Of a stretch of DNA of 64,000 nt, positions 1 through 7,952 are shown in pieces; the first letter of the stretch is position 1; the number at the start of each line of letters is the position of its first letter. The notes beneath the pieces were generated by a model. The model was not told the DNA's origin and ran no database searches. It saw nothing but the letters and a program-made list of their open reading frames with translations. This stretch comes from Bacteroidota bacterium (GTDB lineage Bacteria > Bacteroidota > Bacteroidia > CAIKAF01), in the NCBI GenBank assembly GCA_023432985.1, contig JAEZEQ010000004.1, positions 27,310-91,309 on the forward strand, in the 5' to 3' direction. The position numbers and the translations under genes were made by a program.

Positions 1-1
1 A

Positions 2-1291
2 AAGAATAAATTGGCCGAAATAGAATTACTCCTCCTCGCCGAGGCCGAAAAGAAACAAAAAGAGGCCGAGTTAAAACAAGAGTATGACGCACTCATAGCT
101 ACAGCCAAAAATGATTTCAATGCAAAGAATTACGCCGCTGCAATCAGCTCTTATCAAAAGGCTGCGGTTCTCATGCCCAATGAAGCCGAACCAAAACTGA
201 AAATTAAGGAGGCGGAAGATGCCCTGAAGGCTGTACAACTAGCCGAAGCATCTGCAAAGGAAAAACAAGCAAAGTATGATGCGGCTATTCTGAAAGGACA
301 ACAACTTTTTGCAGCTAATGATTATAATGCAGCTAAGTCGGCTTATTCGGAAGCTATGCAAATTAAACCTGAGGAATCTGAACCAAAAACGAAAATAGCC
401 GAAATTGACGGAATCCTGAAAAGTATGGCCGACGCCGAAAAGGCTAAGAAAGATGCCGAAGAGCAAGCTCGAAAGGAAGCCGAATTGAAAGCACAACAAG
501 AAAAGGATGCCGCTCTTGCTGCCGAAAAAGCTAAGAAAGATGCCGAAGAACAAGCACGTAAGGAAGCCGAATTGAAAGCGCAACAAGAAAAGGATGCTGC
601 TCTTGCTGCCGAAAAGGCTAAGAAAGATGCCGAAGAGCAAGCACGTAAGGAATCGGAATTGAGAGCGCAACAAGAAAAGGAAGCCGCACTTGCTGCCGAA
701 AAAGCTAAGAAAGATGCCGAAGAGCAAGCTCGTAAGGAAGCCGAATTGAGAGCGCAACAAGAAAAGGAAGCCGCACTTGCTGCAGAAAAAGCTAAGAAAG
801 ATGCCGAGGAGCAGGCACGTAAGCAAGCCGAATTGAAAGCGCAACAAGAAAAGGAAGCCGCACTTGCTGCAGAAAAAGTGAAGCAGGAAGAGGAAGAACG
901 TAGACGTCAGGCCGAAGAGGAAGCGCGCAGATTGGCCGAAATAGAGGCTCAAAAACAACAGGAATGGGCTGCAGCTGAAGCAAAAAGAAAAGAGCAGGAT
1001 GAAGCGCGCAGACAACAGTCTATAGAAAGTCAGAAAAAATTTGCCGAAGAGGAAAAAGCACGTGCCGAAGAGGCCGCCAGAAAGAGAAAAGAAATGCTGG
1101 AATTAGCCAAGAACAAAGCGAAAAATCCGGTTATGGTTCCGCCTAAAAAACGTATTTATCTCTTTGCTTATATATCGGGCACACAAAGTTCTTATGGCGT
1201 TGTGAATATGAATGATGGTTCCGGAAACCGGGTGATTAGTGAATCGGAATATAAATCTATAGCCAATCAATACAAAGACGCGATTAAATAA
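2..1291 (+). CDS. TPR and coiled-coil repeat protein, 5'-truncated by window edge
   Basis: The reading frame is open from the first bases of the window, so this is the C-terminal part of a longer protein; the TTG at 11 is not a credible start. Two TPR-like helical pairs (AKNDFNAKNYAAAISSYQKA, then GQQLFAANDYNAAKSAYSEA) lead into a highly charged Ala/Glu/Lys/Gln coiled coil. Five copies of a 29-residue unit (starting AEKAKKDAEEQARKEAEL) fill bases 434-868, and a more degenerate coiled coil follows. The last 45 residues (IYLFAYISGTQSSYGVV...) look like a small separate domain that I do not recognise. A structural or scaffold role at the cell envelope is possible but is only inference. The next gene converges four bases downstream. 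Confidence 0.75.
   Translation, partial: KNKLAEIELLLLAEAEKKQKEAELKQEYDALIATAKNDFNAKNYAAAISSYQKAAVLMPNEAEPKLKIKEAEDALKAVQLAEASAKEKQAKYDAAILKGQQLFAANDYNAAKSAYSEAMQIKPEESEPKTKIAEIDGILKSMADAEKAKKDAEEQARKEAELKAQQEKDAALAAEKAKKDAEEQARKEAELKAQQEKDAALAAEKAKKDAEEQARKESELRAQQEKEAALAAEKAKKDAEEQARKEAELRAQQEKEAALAAEKAKKDAEEQARKQAELKAQQEKEAALAAEKVKQEEEERRRQAEEEARRLAEIEAQKQQEWAAAEAKRKEQDEARRQQSIESQKKFAEEEKARAEEAARKRKEMLELAKNKAKNPVMVPPKKRIYLFAYISGTQSSYGVVNMNDGSGNRVISESEYKSIANQYKDAIK
434..868 (+). repeat. Five tandem 87-bp in-frame repeats
   Basis: Units begin at 434, 521, 608, 695 and 782, exactly 87 bases (29 codons) apart, and a degenerate sixth starts at 869. Copies differ by only a few bases, several of them synonymous. 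They encode a coiled-coil segment of about 29 residues. The identity between units suggests recent duplication or gene conversion, so copy number may vary between strains. Confidence 0.9.
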
Positions 1292-1295
1292 ACGC

Positions 1296-2630
1296 TCAGA
1301 CCAATTTCTTTTTCAATTTTCTATAGAAACGCAGGTTAAGGAATAAGCTCGAACAAGTTAGTCCCGCCAAAAATCCGAGCCACATACCTATGGCACCCAA
1401 ATCGTACCAAAAAGTCAGCACATAACCTAGAGGCAAACCTATTACCCAATAGGATAATGCAACATACAAAGTGGGTGTTTTCACATCTTTTATCCCACGC
1501 AAAACTCCGACCCCAACGGCCTGTGATGCGTCTGAAATTTGAAAAAAGGCGGCAAAAAACATGAGGGTTGATGCCAATAATAATACCTCCGAATTGTCTG
1601 TAAATGCCCGGGGCAATTGATGGCGAAACAGGATAAAAAACAGAGAACATAAAACACCATATATTATACCACTTATGAGCGTACTATTTCCGATAATTTT
1701 AATATTCTTCCAATCATTTCTCCCATAAGCATTACTGATGCGTATACTCCCTCCCTGTGCCAGTCCGAATGATACCATAAAGGTAAATGCCGCACAACTG
1801 AGTGCAATTTGATGTGCAGCTTGTTCCACCGCCCCTATAGTTCCAATTATAATTCCCGAAACGGCAAAGGCTCCGGATTCCATTCCGGCTTGAAGACTGG
1901 TAGGAATGCCGATTTGTAGTAATTCGCGCATGGTGCGGTTATTCCATTTCCATTCCGAATGCATAACCGCAATATATTTTTTAAAGCTGCGGTGATAAAA
2001 TACGATGGCAATCAATATTCCAAGAATAAGTATACGGGTAATCAGCGTACCCCAACCGGCGCCATTTAAATCCATCTTTGGGAAGCCCAGATTTCCGTAA
2101 ATAAAAATCCAGTTTAAAAATATGTTTACAGGTATAGCCAGCACGCTGAGTACAAATGCCATTTTGGTCTGCTCCAAGCCATCTGTAAACTGCTTTAAAG
2201 CAAAAAACAGCATCATGGGTATGGTGGAATAGGCCATAATAACCGCATAGGGTTTGGCCAGGCGGACAACCTCGGGATCTTGTTTCAAGTGGTCGAGCAC
2301 CCAAATATTCCCATGCAAAAATACAGCAATAAGAAAGGAAGCTATGGCAGATAGCAGGAATCCGTTATATAAATAATGCGACACTTTAAATCCGTCATTT
2401 CGTCCATTGGCCATGGATACCATCTGTGAAACGGAAAAAGTAATACCCATTCCCAATATAAATGGGATATTTATCACACTTAAAACCAGCGCAGATGCGG
2501 CTAAATGTTTATAGGAAACAGATCCCACCATGATATTATCAATCAGGCCCAAACTCATTTGTGAGAGTTCGCCTAAAATTATGGGCAAAGAAAGTTTCCA
2601 GGTTTTACCTGCTTCTATTTTCAGCGACAT
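1296..2630 (-). CDS. MATE family multidrug efflux transporter
   Basis: This 444-residue inner-membrane protein has about twelve hydrophobic segments in two similar halves, the normal size for the MATE (NorM/DinF) family. The N-terminus (KTWKLSLPIILGELSQMSLG, then DNIMVGSV) is the typical MATE first helix and D-x-x-M-V-G motif. These proteins export cationic drugs or metabolites in exchange for Na+ or H+. The start at 2630 lies four bases after the stop of the upstream M16 peptidase gene, so the three minus-strand genes from 5150 down to 1296 probably form one operon. The substrate cannot be told from sequence. Confidence 0.93.
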   Translation of the reverse strand: MSLKIEAGKTWKLSLPIILGELSQMSLGLIDNIMVGSVSYKHLAASALVLSVINIPFILGMGITFSVSQMVSMANGRNDGFKVSHYLYNGFLLSAIASFLIAVFLHGNIWVLDHLKQDPEVVRLAKPYAVIMAYSTIPMMLFFALKQFTDGLEQTKMAFVLSVLAIPVNIFLNWIFIYGNLGFPKMDLNGAGWGTLITRILILGILIAIVFYHRSFKKYIAVMHSEWKWNNRTMRELLQIGIPTSLQAGMESGAFAVSGIIIGTIGAVEQAAHQIALSCAAFTFMVSFGLAQGGSIRISNAYGRNDWKNIKIIGNSTLISGIIYGVLCSLFFILFRHQLPRAFTDNSEVLLLASTLMFFAAFFQISDASQAVGVGVLRGIKDVKTPTLYVALSYWVIGLPLGYVLTFWYDLGAIGMWLGFLAGLTCSSLFLNLRFYRKLKKKLV

Positions 2631-2634
2631 ATGT

Positions 2635-3912
2635 TTATTTCCCGGCTATATAGGTATAAAGCTCGTTTTTATTCCAGTTATTTTGCGCAAATAATAGAAT
2701 ATCCTCTGCTTTCACTTCATGAATATGCGCTGCCATTTTCTGATAATAATCGGCATTTTCTCCGCGCATCAATATGGGCTTTAAAGCTACAGGCAAACTG
2801 TGTATGTTTTCGAATTTATTCAATAAATTTCCCGACACATATCTTTTCACCCGAAGCAATTCCTCCTCTCCCACTTTTTCTTCTTGCAATTTTGCTATTT
2901 CGCTAAAAATCTCACGGAGCGCATCGTTACTCATATCCGAACCTACTTCGGTACGTATATTCCACATATGGGTAAACCTTAAGGTTTGATATCCGCTTCC
3001 TACCCCGTATGTATAGCCATTTTTTTCTCTGAGGTTCGACATAAGTCTACTCCCGAAATAGCCTCCCAATACCACGTTGCTCAATGATGCTATAGCCATT
3101 TCGGCGGGACTGTTGATTTGCATGAGACGCGATACCCGTATACTGTTCTGTAGCGATTGAGGCATAACAAAATGCCCTTCTTTAAGTTCTGTTTCGGGTT
3201 TTTCAAATATAGATGTCGATAAACTTTTCAATTGACTTATGGCCGAATGGCTTAATATTGCATCGATTTCTGCAAATTCCGCATCGCTTATATTTCCGGA
3301 TATAAAATACAATACGCCTCCCCCTTTCAATCTATTTGTATAACAATTCCAAATTTCTTCACGATTTATGGCTGCATGATCGGACTCGTCTAATAATCGT
3401 CCGTATGGATGCTCTGCACCAAAAACCAATTGTTGCATACCTCTATTGGCCATGAAGTCGGTTTTTTGCTTATTGATCTGAAGCTGATTGAGCTCACTTT
3501 TCCTATACAACTCAATTTCATTTTCCGGATAGATCGATTCTTCCAGCAATTCCAAAAATAAAGGCAAAGCTTTAGGCAAAAATTTCTTTAAGGTAAACAA
3601 CATACATGATGCCGTATCTTTGGTACTTTCGGTAGAAATAAATGCCCCATATAAATCGGTGAGACTGTGAATCTGATGTGCCGTTTTGTTTTTTGTACCC
3701 CGCATCAATAAGTCTATGGCATAGGTATATGCCCTGTTAAATTCAGGATAAGCCGTGCCAGCAAATATGGCTTCTATACGCAAAGTGGCAGCATCTGAAC
3801 CGGAAAACAGGAAGTAACGATTGCCCGTTTTCCCAATGCGTTCTTCGGGTAAAATATAATTTAATTGAAGCGCGGATTTAATTTCCGGAGCTTGATTTCT
3901 GTTTACTTTCAT
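2635..3912 (-). CDS. M16 family peptidase-like subunit, no zinc motif
   Basis: A 425-residue member of the insulinase/processing-peptidase (M16) family. It has the C-terminal M16 half with SRLMSNLREKNGYTYGVGSG, the conserved Arg/Tyr motif of the family. The N-terminal region, where catalytic members carry HxxEH, reads RAYTYAIDLLMRGT and has no zinc ligands. It is therefore the probable non-catalytic partner of the gene immediately upstream, like the alpha/beta pairs of bacterial and mitochondrial M16 enzymes. Its ATG overlaps the upstream stop as ATGA (3909-3912), which suggests translational coupling and a 1:1 complex. There is no obvious signal peptide. Confidence 0.9.
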   Translation of the reverse strand: MKVNRNQAPEIKSALQLNYILPEERIGKTGNRYFLFSGSDAATLRIEAIFAGTAYPEFNRAYTYAIDLLMRGTKNKTAHQIHSLTDLYGAFISTESTKDTASCMLFTLKKFLPKALPLFLELLEESIYPENEIELYRKSELNQLQINKQKTDFMANRGMQQLVFGAEHPYGRLLDESDHAAINREEIWNCYTNRLKGGGVLYFISGNISDAEFAEIDAILSHSAISQLKSLSTSIFEKPETELKEGHFVMPQSLQNSIRVSRLMQINSPAEMAIASLSNVVLGGYFGSRLMSNLREKNGYTYGVGSGYQTLRFTHMWNIRTEVGSDMSNDALREIFSEIAKLQEEKVGEEELLRVKRYVSGNLLNKFENIHSLPVALKPILMRGENADYYQKMAAHIHEVKAEDILLFAQNNWNKNELYTYIAGK

Positions 3913-5150
3913 TTTGATTTTCCTTTATAATGCAACACATTCGCATATTCGGGTTTGAAATATTGAGCCGCTGTTTCCATCAACTCACTTGCTTGAAGCG
4001 CATTGTATTTGCCACGAATATAATTGGCACGCCCTGCATCACCCAGTGTTTCGAATAAAGCCAATTTCAAAGCCCGACTCTGGGTATTATCCAACGCATA
4101 AGCCTCAGCTGTTTCGGCTTTGTTTTTCAATTTCAAAATCTCTTCTTCCGGGAGCAGATTCTGTTTCAAATCCTCCAACACTTCCCATACTTTCTCCTCT
4201 GCTTTTTCGAATGAAACCGATTCTGACGGCATTCCGCTGATGATGGCCAATCCCTCATCAAATGAACCCAGTACGTATGCATGTATATCGTCGAAAATTT
4301 GTTCCTCTACCACCAAGCGATGAAACAAACGGGAACTTTCTCCATAACCCAAAATTTCGGTCAGAAAATCTACAGCATGATAGCCTTCTTGATCGAAACC
4401 CGGCATTGGAAAGGCCATATAAAACATATTTTTGGGCACATCCGCGCTCACTTCTATCTGTCTTCTTTCAGTTTGAACGGGCTCTTTGCTTAAATTTCTT
4501 TTCTGAATTTCTCGAGCCGGTATATCCCCAAACCACTTTTCGGCCATATCAAACACCGTTTCAGCTTCCACATTTCCACTTACAACCAAAACCGCATTAT
4601 TGGGCGCATAATGAGAAAAGAAAAATGAACGCACATCTTCTAATCCCGCCTCTTCTATATGGGCTACGTTTTTTCCGATAGTAGGCCACTGATAGGGATG
4701 TTGTGTATAACACATGCTGCGCAAATGATGCCAAACATCCCCGTAAGGTTTATTTAAATAGCGTTCTTTAAACTCCTCTATGACCACTTTCTTCTGAATA
4801 TCGAGCTTCTCTTGATTGAAGTCTAATTCCAACATTCGGTCACTCTCTAACCAAAAGGCCGTTTCCATGTTAACCGCCGGAAGGGTTATATAATAATTTG
4901 TAACATCATTATTTGTAAAAGCATTGCTCATTCCTCCCGCATCTTCTACCGGTTTATCAAAATGCTTTATATGCCTAGATCCTTCAAACATCAGATGTTC
5001 GAACAAATGTGCAAATCCCGTTTTATGCGGATTTTCATCTCGCGCACCCACATTATACATGATATTAACCGTAATTAATTGTGTAGATGTATCGGAATTT
5101 ACTAAAACTTTTAAGCCATTAGCCAATTGCTTTTTTGTAAATTGAATCAT
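3909..5150 (-). CDS. M16 family zinc metallopeptidase (catalytic subunit)
   Basis: A 414-residue M16 peptidase. The zinc-binding inverted motif HLFEH lies at residues 48-52, and the distal glutamate region VVIEEFKERYLNKPYG follows about 75 residues later, so it should be catalytically active. I place the start at the ATG at 5150 (MIQFTKKQL...), because M16 homology begins there; the frame stays open to 5225 but that stretch reads as intergenic. A possible minus-strand -7 box (GACCTTTG, plus-strand 5167-5174) fits this start. The next gene, translationally coupled, is the inactive-type partner. The physiological substrate is unknown. Confidence 0.93.
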   Translation of the reverse strand: MIQFTKKQLANGLKVLVNSDTSTQLITVNIMYNVGARDENPHKTGFAHLFEHLMFEGSRHIKHFDKPVEDAGGMSNAFTNNDVTNYYITLPAVNMETAFWLESDRMLELDFNQEKLDIQKKVVIEEFKERYLNKPYGDVWHHLRSMCYTQHPYQWPTIGKNVAHIEEAGLEDVRSFFFSHYAPNNAVLVVSGNVEAETVFDMAEKWFGDIPAREIQKRNLSKEPVQTERRQIEVSADVPKNMFYMAFPMPGFDQEGYHAVDFLTEILGYGESSRLFHRLVVEEQIFDDIHAYVLGSFDEGLAIISGMPSESVSFEKAEEKVWEVLEDLKQNLLPEEEILKLKNKAETAEAYALDNTQSRALKLALFETLGDAGRANYIRGKYNALQASELMETAAQYFKPEYANVLHYKGKSK

Positions 5151-5230
5151 ATTTTTAATCTTAGCACAAAGGTCATAAAAAAAAAGGCAATTCCGATTCA
5201 TTTTGACCAAAATAAACGAAGACAAATCAC

Positions 5231-5238
5231 TATTTTTG
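5231..5238 (+). promoter_or_regulatory. -7 promoter box TATTTTTG, 4 nt before a GTG start
   Basis: This matches the Bacteroidota -7 consensus TAnnTTTG exactly. Only four bases (AACT) separate it from the GTG at 5243, so transcription should begin at or next to the start codon. No well-spaced TTTG -33 box is visible. Confidence 0.6.
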
Positions 5239-5242
5239 AACT

Positions 5243-5812
5243 GTGAAAAAATATTTGAATTATATCCTGATAGGCTTGGGCCTTATTACCATAATTGCTT
5301 TTTACATTTATGAAAAAAAAGCCATTGATAAGACCAATCGCGACAAGTTTAATCAATCTATAGAATCTCCCATTGCGGATATTTCTAATATTGACTCGTT
5401 TAAATTACCCGATATGCATGGAAATACAATTCCCATGTCGGTATACAAAGGAAAAGTGGTGCTTGTGGATTTCTGGGCATCCTGGTGCCGCCCCTGTCGT
5501 TCCGAAAACCCGAACCTTGTGAAATTATATACGGAATTTAAAGATCAAACTTTCGAACATGGCAATGGATTCGAAATCTTGTCTATTTCTATCGATGTGA
5601 ATAAAGAATCCTGGTTAGCTGCCATTAACACCGACCAATTGCAATGGAAAGGACATATCTCTGATTTGCAAGGATGGGAAAGTACTATTGTTGAAAGCTA
5701 TGAGGTCGAATTTATTCCCCAAAATTTTCTATACGACGGAAAAGGAAAACTTCTGAAGGTAAACATGAAACCGGCCGAACTCACTTCTTACCTTAAAAGT
5801 ATATCCAAATAA
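5243..5812 (+). CDS. TlpA-like membrane-anchored thiol-disulfide oxidoreductase
   Basis: This 189-residue protein starts with GTG. One N-terminal membrane anchor (residues about 5-23) is followed by a periplasmic thioredoxin fold of the TlpA/ResA type. The active site is WCRPC (Cys82, Cys85), preceded by VVLVDFWAS and followed by the usual acidic-proline segment RSENP. A cis-proline region is seen near IPQNFLYDGKG. Such proteins reduce or isomerise disulfides in envelope proteins or in cytochrome c maturation. The DtxR-like gene follows within ten bases, so the two are probably cotranscribed. Confidence 0.9.
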   Translation: MKKYLNYILIGLGLITIIAFYIYEKKAIDKTNRDKFNQSIESPIADISNIDSFKLPDMHGNTIPMSVYKGKVVLVDFWASWCRPCRSENPNLVKLYTEFKDQTFEHGNGFEILSISIDVNKESWLAAINTDQLQWKGHISDLQGWESTIVESYEVEFIPQNFLYDGKGKLLKVNMKPAELTSYLKSISK

Positions 5813-5821
5813 TTGGCTTTT

Positions 5822-6490
5822 ATGTATAGCAGATCCGAAGAAAAATATTTGAAGACAATTTATATTTTGAGCGAAGAGAATAAAAAGCGGGTCTCTACCA
5901 ACGACATTGCCGATATGCTCGAAAGTAAAGCCTCTTCTGCTACGGATATGATTCAGAAATTGTCGGATAAAAAATTGGTGAAATACGAAAAATATAAAGG
6001 CGTATTGCTCACCCCGAAAGGACTGCGTACAGCACTGGAAATTGTCAGAAAGCAACGTTTATGGTCCACATTCCTGATTCAGCATCTACATTTTTCCTGG
6101 GATGAAGTTGGATCTATAGCCGAACAAATGGAACATATTAAATCGCCCAAACTTAGCGATAAACTGGATGCATTTTTGCAATTCCCTCAACGCGATCCAT
6201 ACGGAAATCCCATTCCAGATAAATCAGGAAAAATACCCAAAACGAAAAGCTGTCTTCTGTCTGAAATCGAAGCCGGTGAAAAAGGAATCCTCCTTCAAAT
6301 CAAAGATCAGGATGCCGACTTTTTATCTTATTTAAACAGCATGCACCTGAAACCGGGTACAGAGATTTTGGTGAAACAAAAATACAATTACGACCAAAGT
6401 ATAATCGCACAAATAGGTCGAAACGAACTTATGCTTTCGGAAAGGGTAACCAAAAATTTACTCATAATACCCTCCGATACGCAGCATTGA
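5822..6490 (+). CDS. DtxR/MntR-family regulator with altered metal site
   Basis: A 222-residue protein of the iron/manganese-dependent repressor family: winged helix (residues 1-65), dimerisation helices (70-120) and a C-terminal FeoA/SH3-like domain (about 145-215). I prefer the ATG at 5822 to the in-frame TTG at 5813 that abuts the previous stop, because family homology starts at MYSRSEEKYLKTIY. By alignment from memory with B. subtilis MntR and DtxR, Glu101, Glu104 and His105 are kept. The positions of MntR Asp8, Glu11 and His77 are instead Lys8, Lys11 and Gln78, and the DtxR ancillary ligands are Gln78, Ser82 and Gly97. Its metal response may therefore be lost or changed. Confidence 0.88.
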   Translation: MYSRSEEKYLKTIYILSEENKKRVSTNDIADMLESKASSATDMIQKLSDKKLVKYEKYKGVLLTPKGLRTALEIVRKQRLWSTFLIQHLHFSWDEVGSIAEQMEHIKSPKLSDKLDAFLQFPQRDPYGNPIPDKSGKIPKTKSCLLSEIEAGEKGILLQIKDQDADFLSYLNSMHLKPGTEILVKQKYNYDQSIIAQIGRNELMLSERVTKNLLIIPSDTQH

Positions 6491-6512
6491 TTTCCGAAAA
6501 GTAAATACAGAC

Positions 6513-7946
6513 TTATTCCGCAAAATAAATCAACCTCACTTGTCGGTCGACCTGCAGCACTTTTTTATTGGGAAAATAAGACGCTATCCTATCCTCGAAT
6601 CTATATTCGCCATACAAGAAATATTCGCCCGCATCTATATAAAGAAGCGAGGATGGTTCTAATTCCCTTATCAGAAAATCTATTCTCTCCTCATCCCAAA
6701 AAGTGAAAATATTTTGTGCTTTTAATGCGCTATTTATTTCCTGCAAAGGAACTTCCTTAAGATTGGAATGGTAGGCCAAGGTCAACCCATACCATTCAGG
6801 AAATAACAATACGACAGCGCTCCTGTGCTCTTGTTGAAACTCGGAGGTCAAGCTCGCAACCCGCTCGGGATGATCATCGGGTTTGGCGTTGAATTTCAAT
6901 CCGGATAGCAAAGCGATCAATATAGCTATCATCAAATATTTACCCCGCGCCGTTTCATTCAATACCGAAGAAAGCAATATGCCAAAAACGGGTACAAATC
7001 CGAAAAATAAAAAGCTTAAATATCTGGATTGAAACATGGGTTTATAAAGAGAAAAAACAAATACAGAGAGGTACAAAAACAGTAAAACCACACCCAAAAA
7101 ACCTGTCCACCTCCACGATTCGGGAGTAAAACGCAATTGTTTTAATTTCACTCTGCTTTCCGGCAATAGCAACCCAATAGCCAGCAGCAGAAGTATGATC
7201 CAAAACCGGAAATTAAATGCCGTATTCCACTGTCCATATAATTGTTTCCAATCGGGCGGACTACCCCATAGGGTATTATCCGGATCCGAGAGACGTTGCA
7301 ATAAAATCCACCCAAAAGGAAGGAGTAGGACTGCCAACAAAAATGAAAAAACAAGAATCGAATGCAGTGGTTTAACCTGTTTTTTTAGAATAACCCAATA
7401 AAACAAAGGCAAAGTCAACACACTTAAATAATGTGTATACACAGCCAAGGCGGTTAACAATGCAGCGGAAAAAATAAAATAAAAGCCTTTTTTTTCTTGA
7501 ATAAAACTCAATAGAAAAAGCGCCAAACTAAGCATAAAAAAACATAAGGCATAAGCGCGCATTTCCTGCGAAAAAATCCATTGTTCCTGCAGGAACGTAA
7601 ACATCAATGCCACAAAAAATGCGATTGATTGCTTATAAAAACGAGAAATAAGTGCAAACCAAAGTGCGGGCACTGCAGATGCTGCAAGGAGAGAAGGCAG
7701 GCGCAATGCCCAAACTTCTGTTCCAAAAACACGCATCCAGTAATGCATAAAAATCTCGTAGGCAGGTGGATTATTCCCTTGCAACAAAATAGACACTATA
7801 TCCTTTACGGGCAAAAGTGCATGATAAAAAGTAAAAGGTTCATCTCCGGAAAAGGAGACTTTGGTATAAAAGAGACCTTTCAGAAACAGGTTGAATCCGA
7901 ATAACAAAAACGTATAGGCATAAACTTTTTTGGTTAACGGATACAT
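6513..7946 (-). CDS. GT39/ArnT-like membrane glycosyltransferase or mannosyltransferase
   Basis: A 477-residue polytopic membrane protein with roughly eleven hydrophobic helices. An early acidic loop (KVSFSGDEPFTFYH) after the first helix and the NNPPAYEIFMHYWMRVFG segment are typical of the PMT/ArnT/GT39 superfamily, which moves sugars from polyprenyl-phosphate donors to targets outside the inner membrane. The C-terminal 120 residues are a soluble periplasmic domain. It is the last gene of a minus-strand run with a T9SS cargo protein and a DUF5723 protein, so it could glycosylate surface components. That is inference; donor and acceptor are unknown. Confidence 0.75.
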   Translation of the reverse strand: MYPLTKKVYAYTFLLFGFNLFLKGLFYTKVSFSGDEPFTFYHALLPVKDIVSILLQGNNPPAYEIFMHYWMRVFGTEVWALRLPSLLAASAVPALWFALISRFYKQSIAFFVALMFTFLQEQWIFSQEMRAYALCFFMLSLALFLLSFIQEKKGFYFIFSAALLTALAVYTHYLSVLTLPLFYWVILKKQVKPLHSILVFSFLLAVLLLPFGWILLQRLSDPDNTLWGSPPDWKQLYGQWNTAFNFRFWIILLLLAIGLLLPESRVKLKQLRFTPESWRWTGFLGVVLLFLYLSVFVFSLYKPMFQSRYLSFLFFGFVPVFGILLSSVLNETARGKYLMIAILIALLSGLKFNAKPDDHPERVASLTSEFQQEHRSAVVLLFPEWYGLTLAYHSNLKEVPLQEINSALKAQNIFTFWDEERIDFLIRELEPSSLLYIDAGEYFLYGEYRFEDRIASYFPNKKVLQVDRQVRLIYFAE

Positions 7947-7952
7947 CTGTAT

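Noticed and set aside
434..868. Possible CRISPR array from regular 87-bp repeats
   Set aside because: The repeats are contiguous, without unique spacers, and are in frame in a long coding sequence.
239..1015. 258-residue open frame antisense to the coiled-coil gene
   Set aside because: It is the mirror of the Ala/Glu/Lys-rich repeats; its Phe/Leu-rich translation repeats with the same 29-residue period and has no start context.
5813..5821. TTG start for the DtxR-like gene
   Set aside because: The ATG three codons later fits the family N-terminus; TTG adds only three residues after the previous stop.
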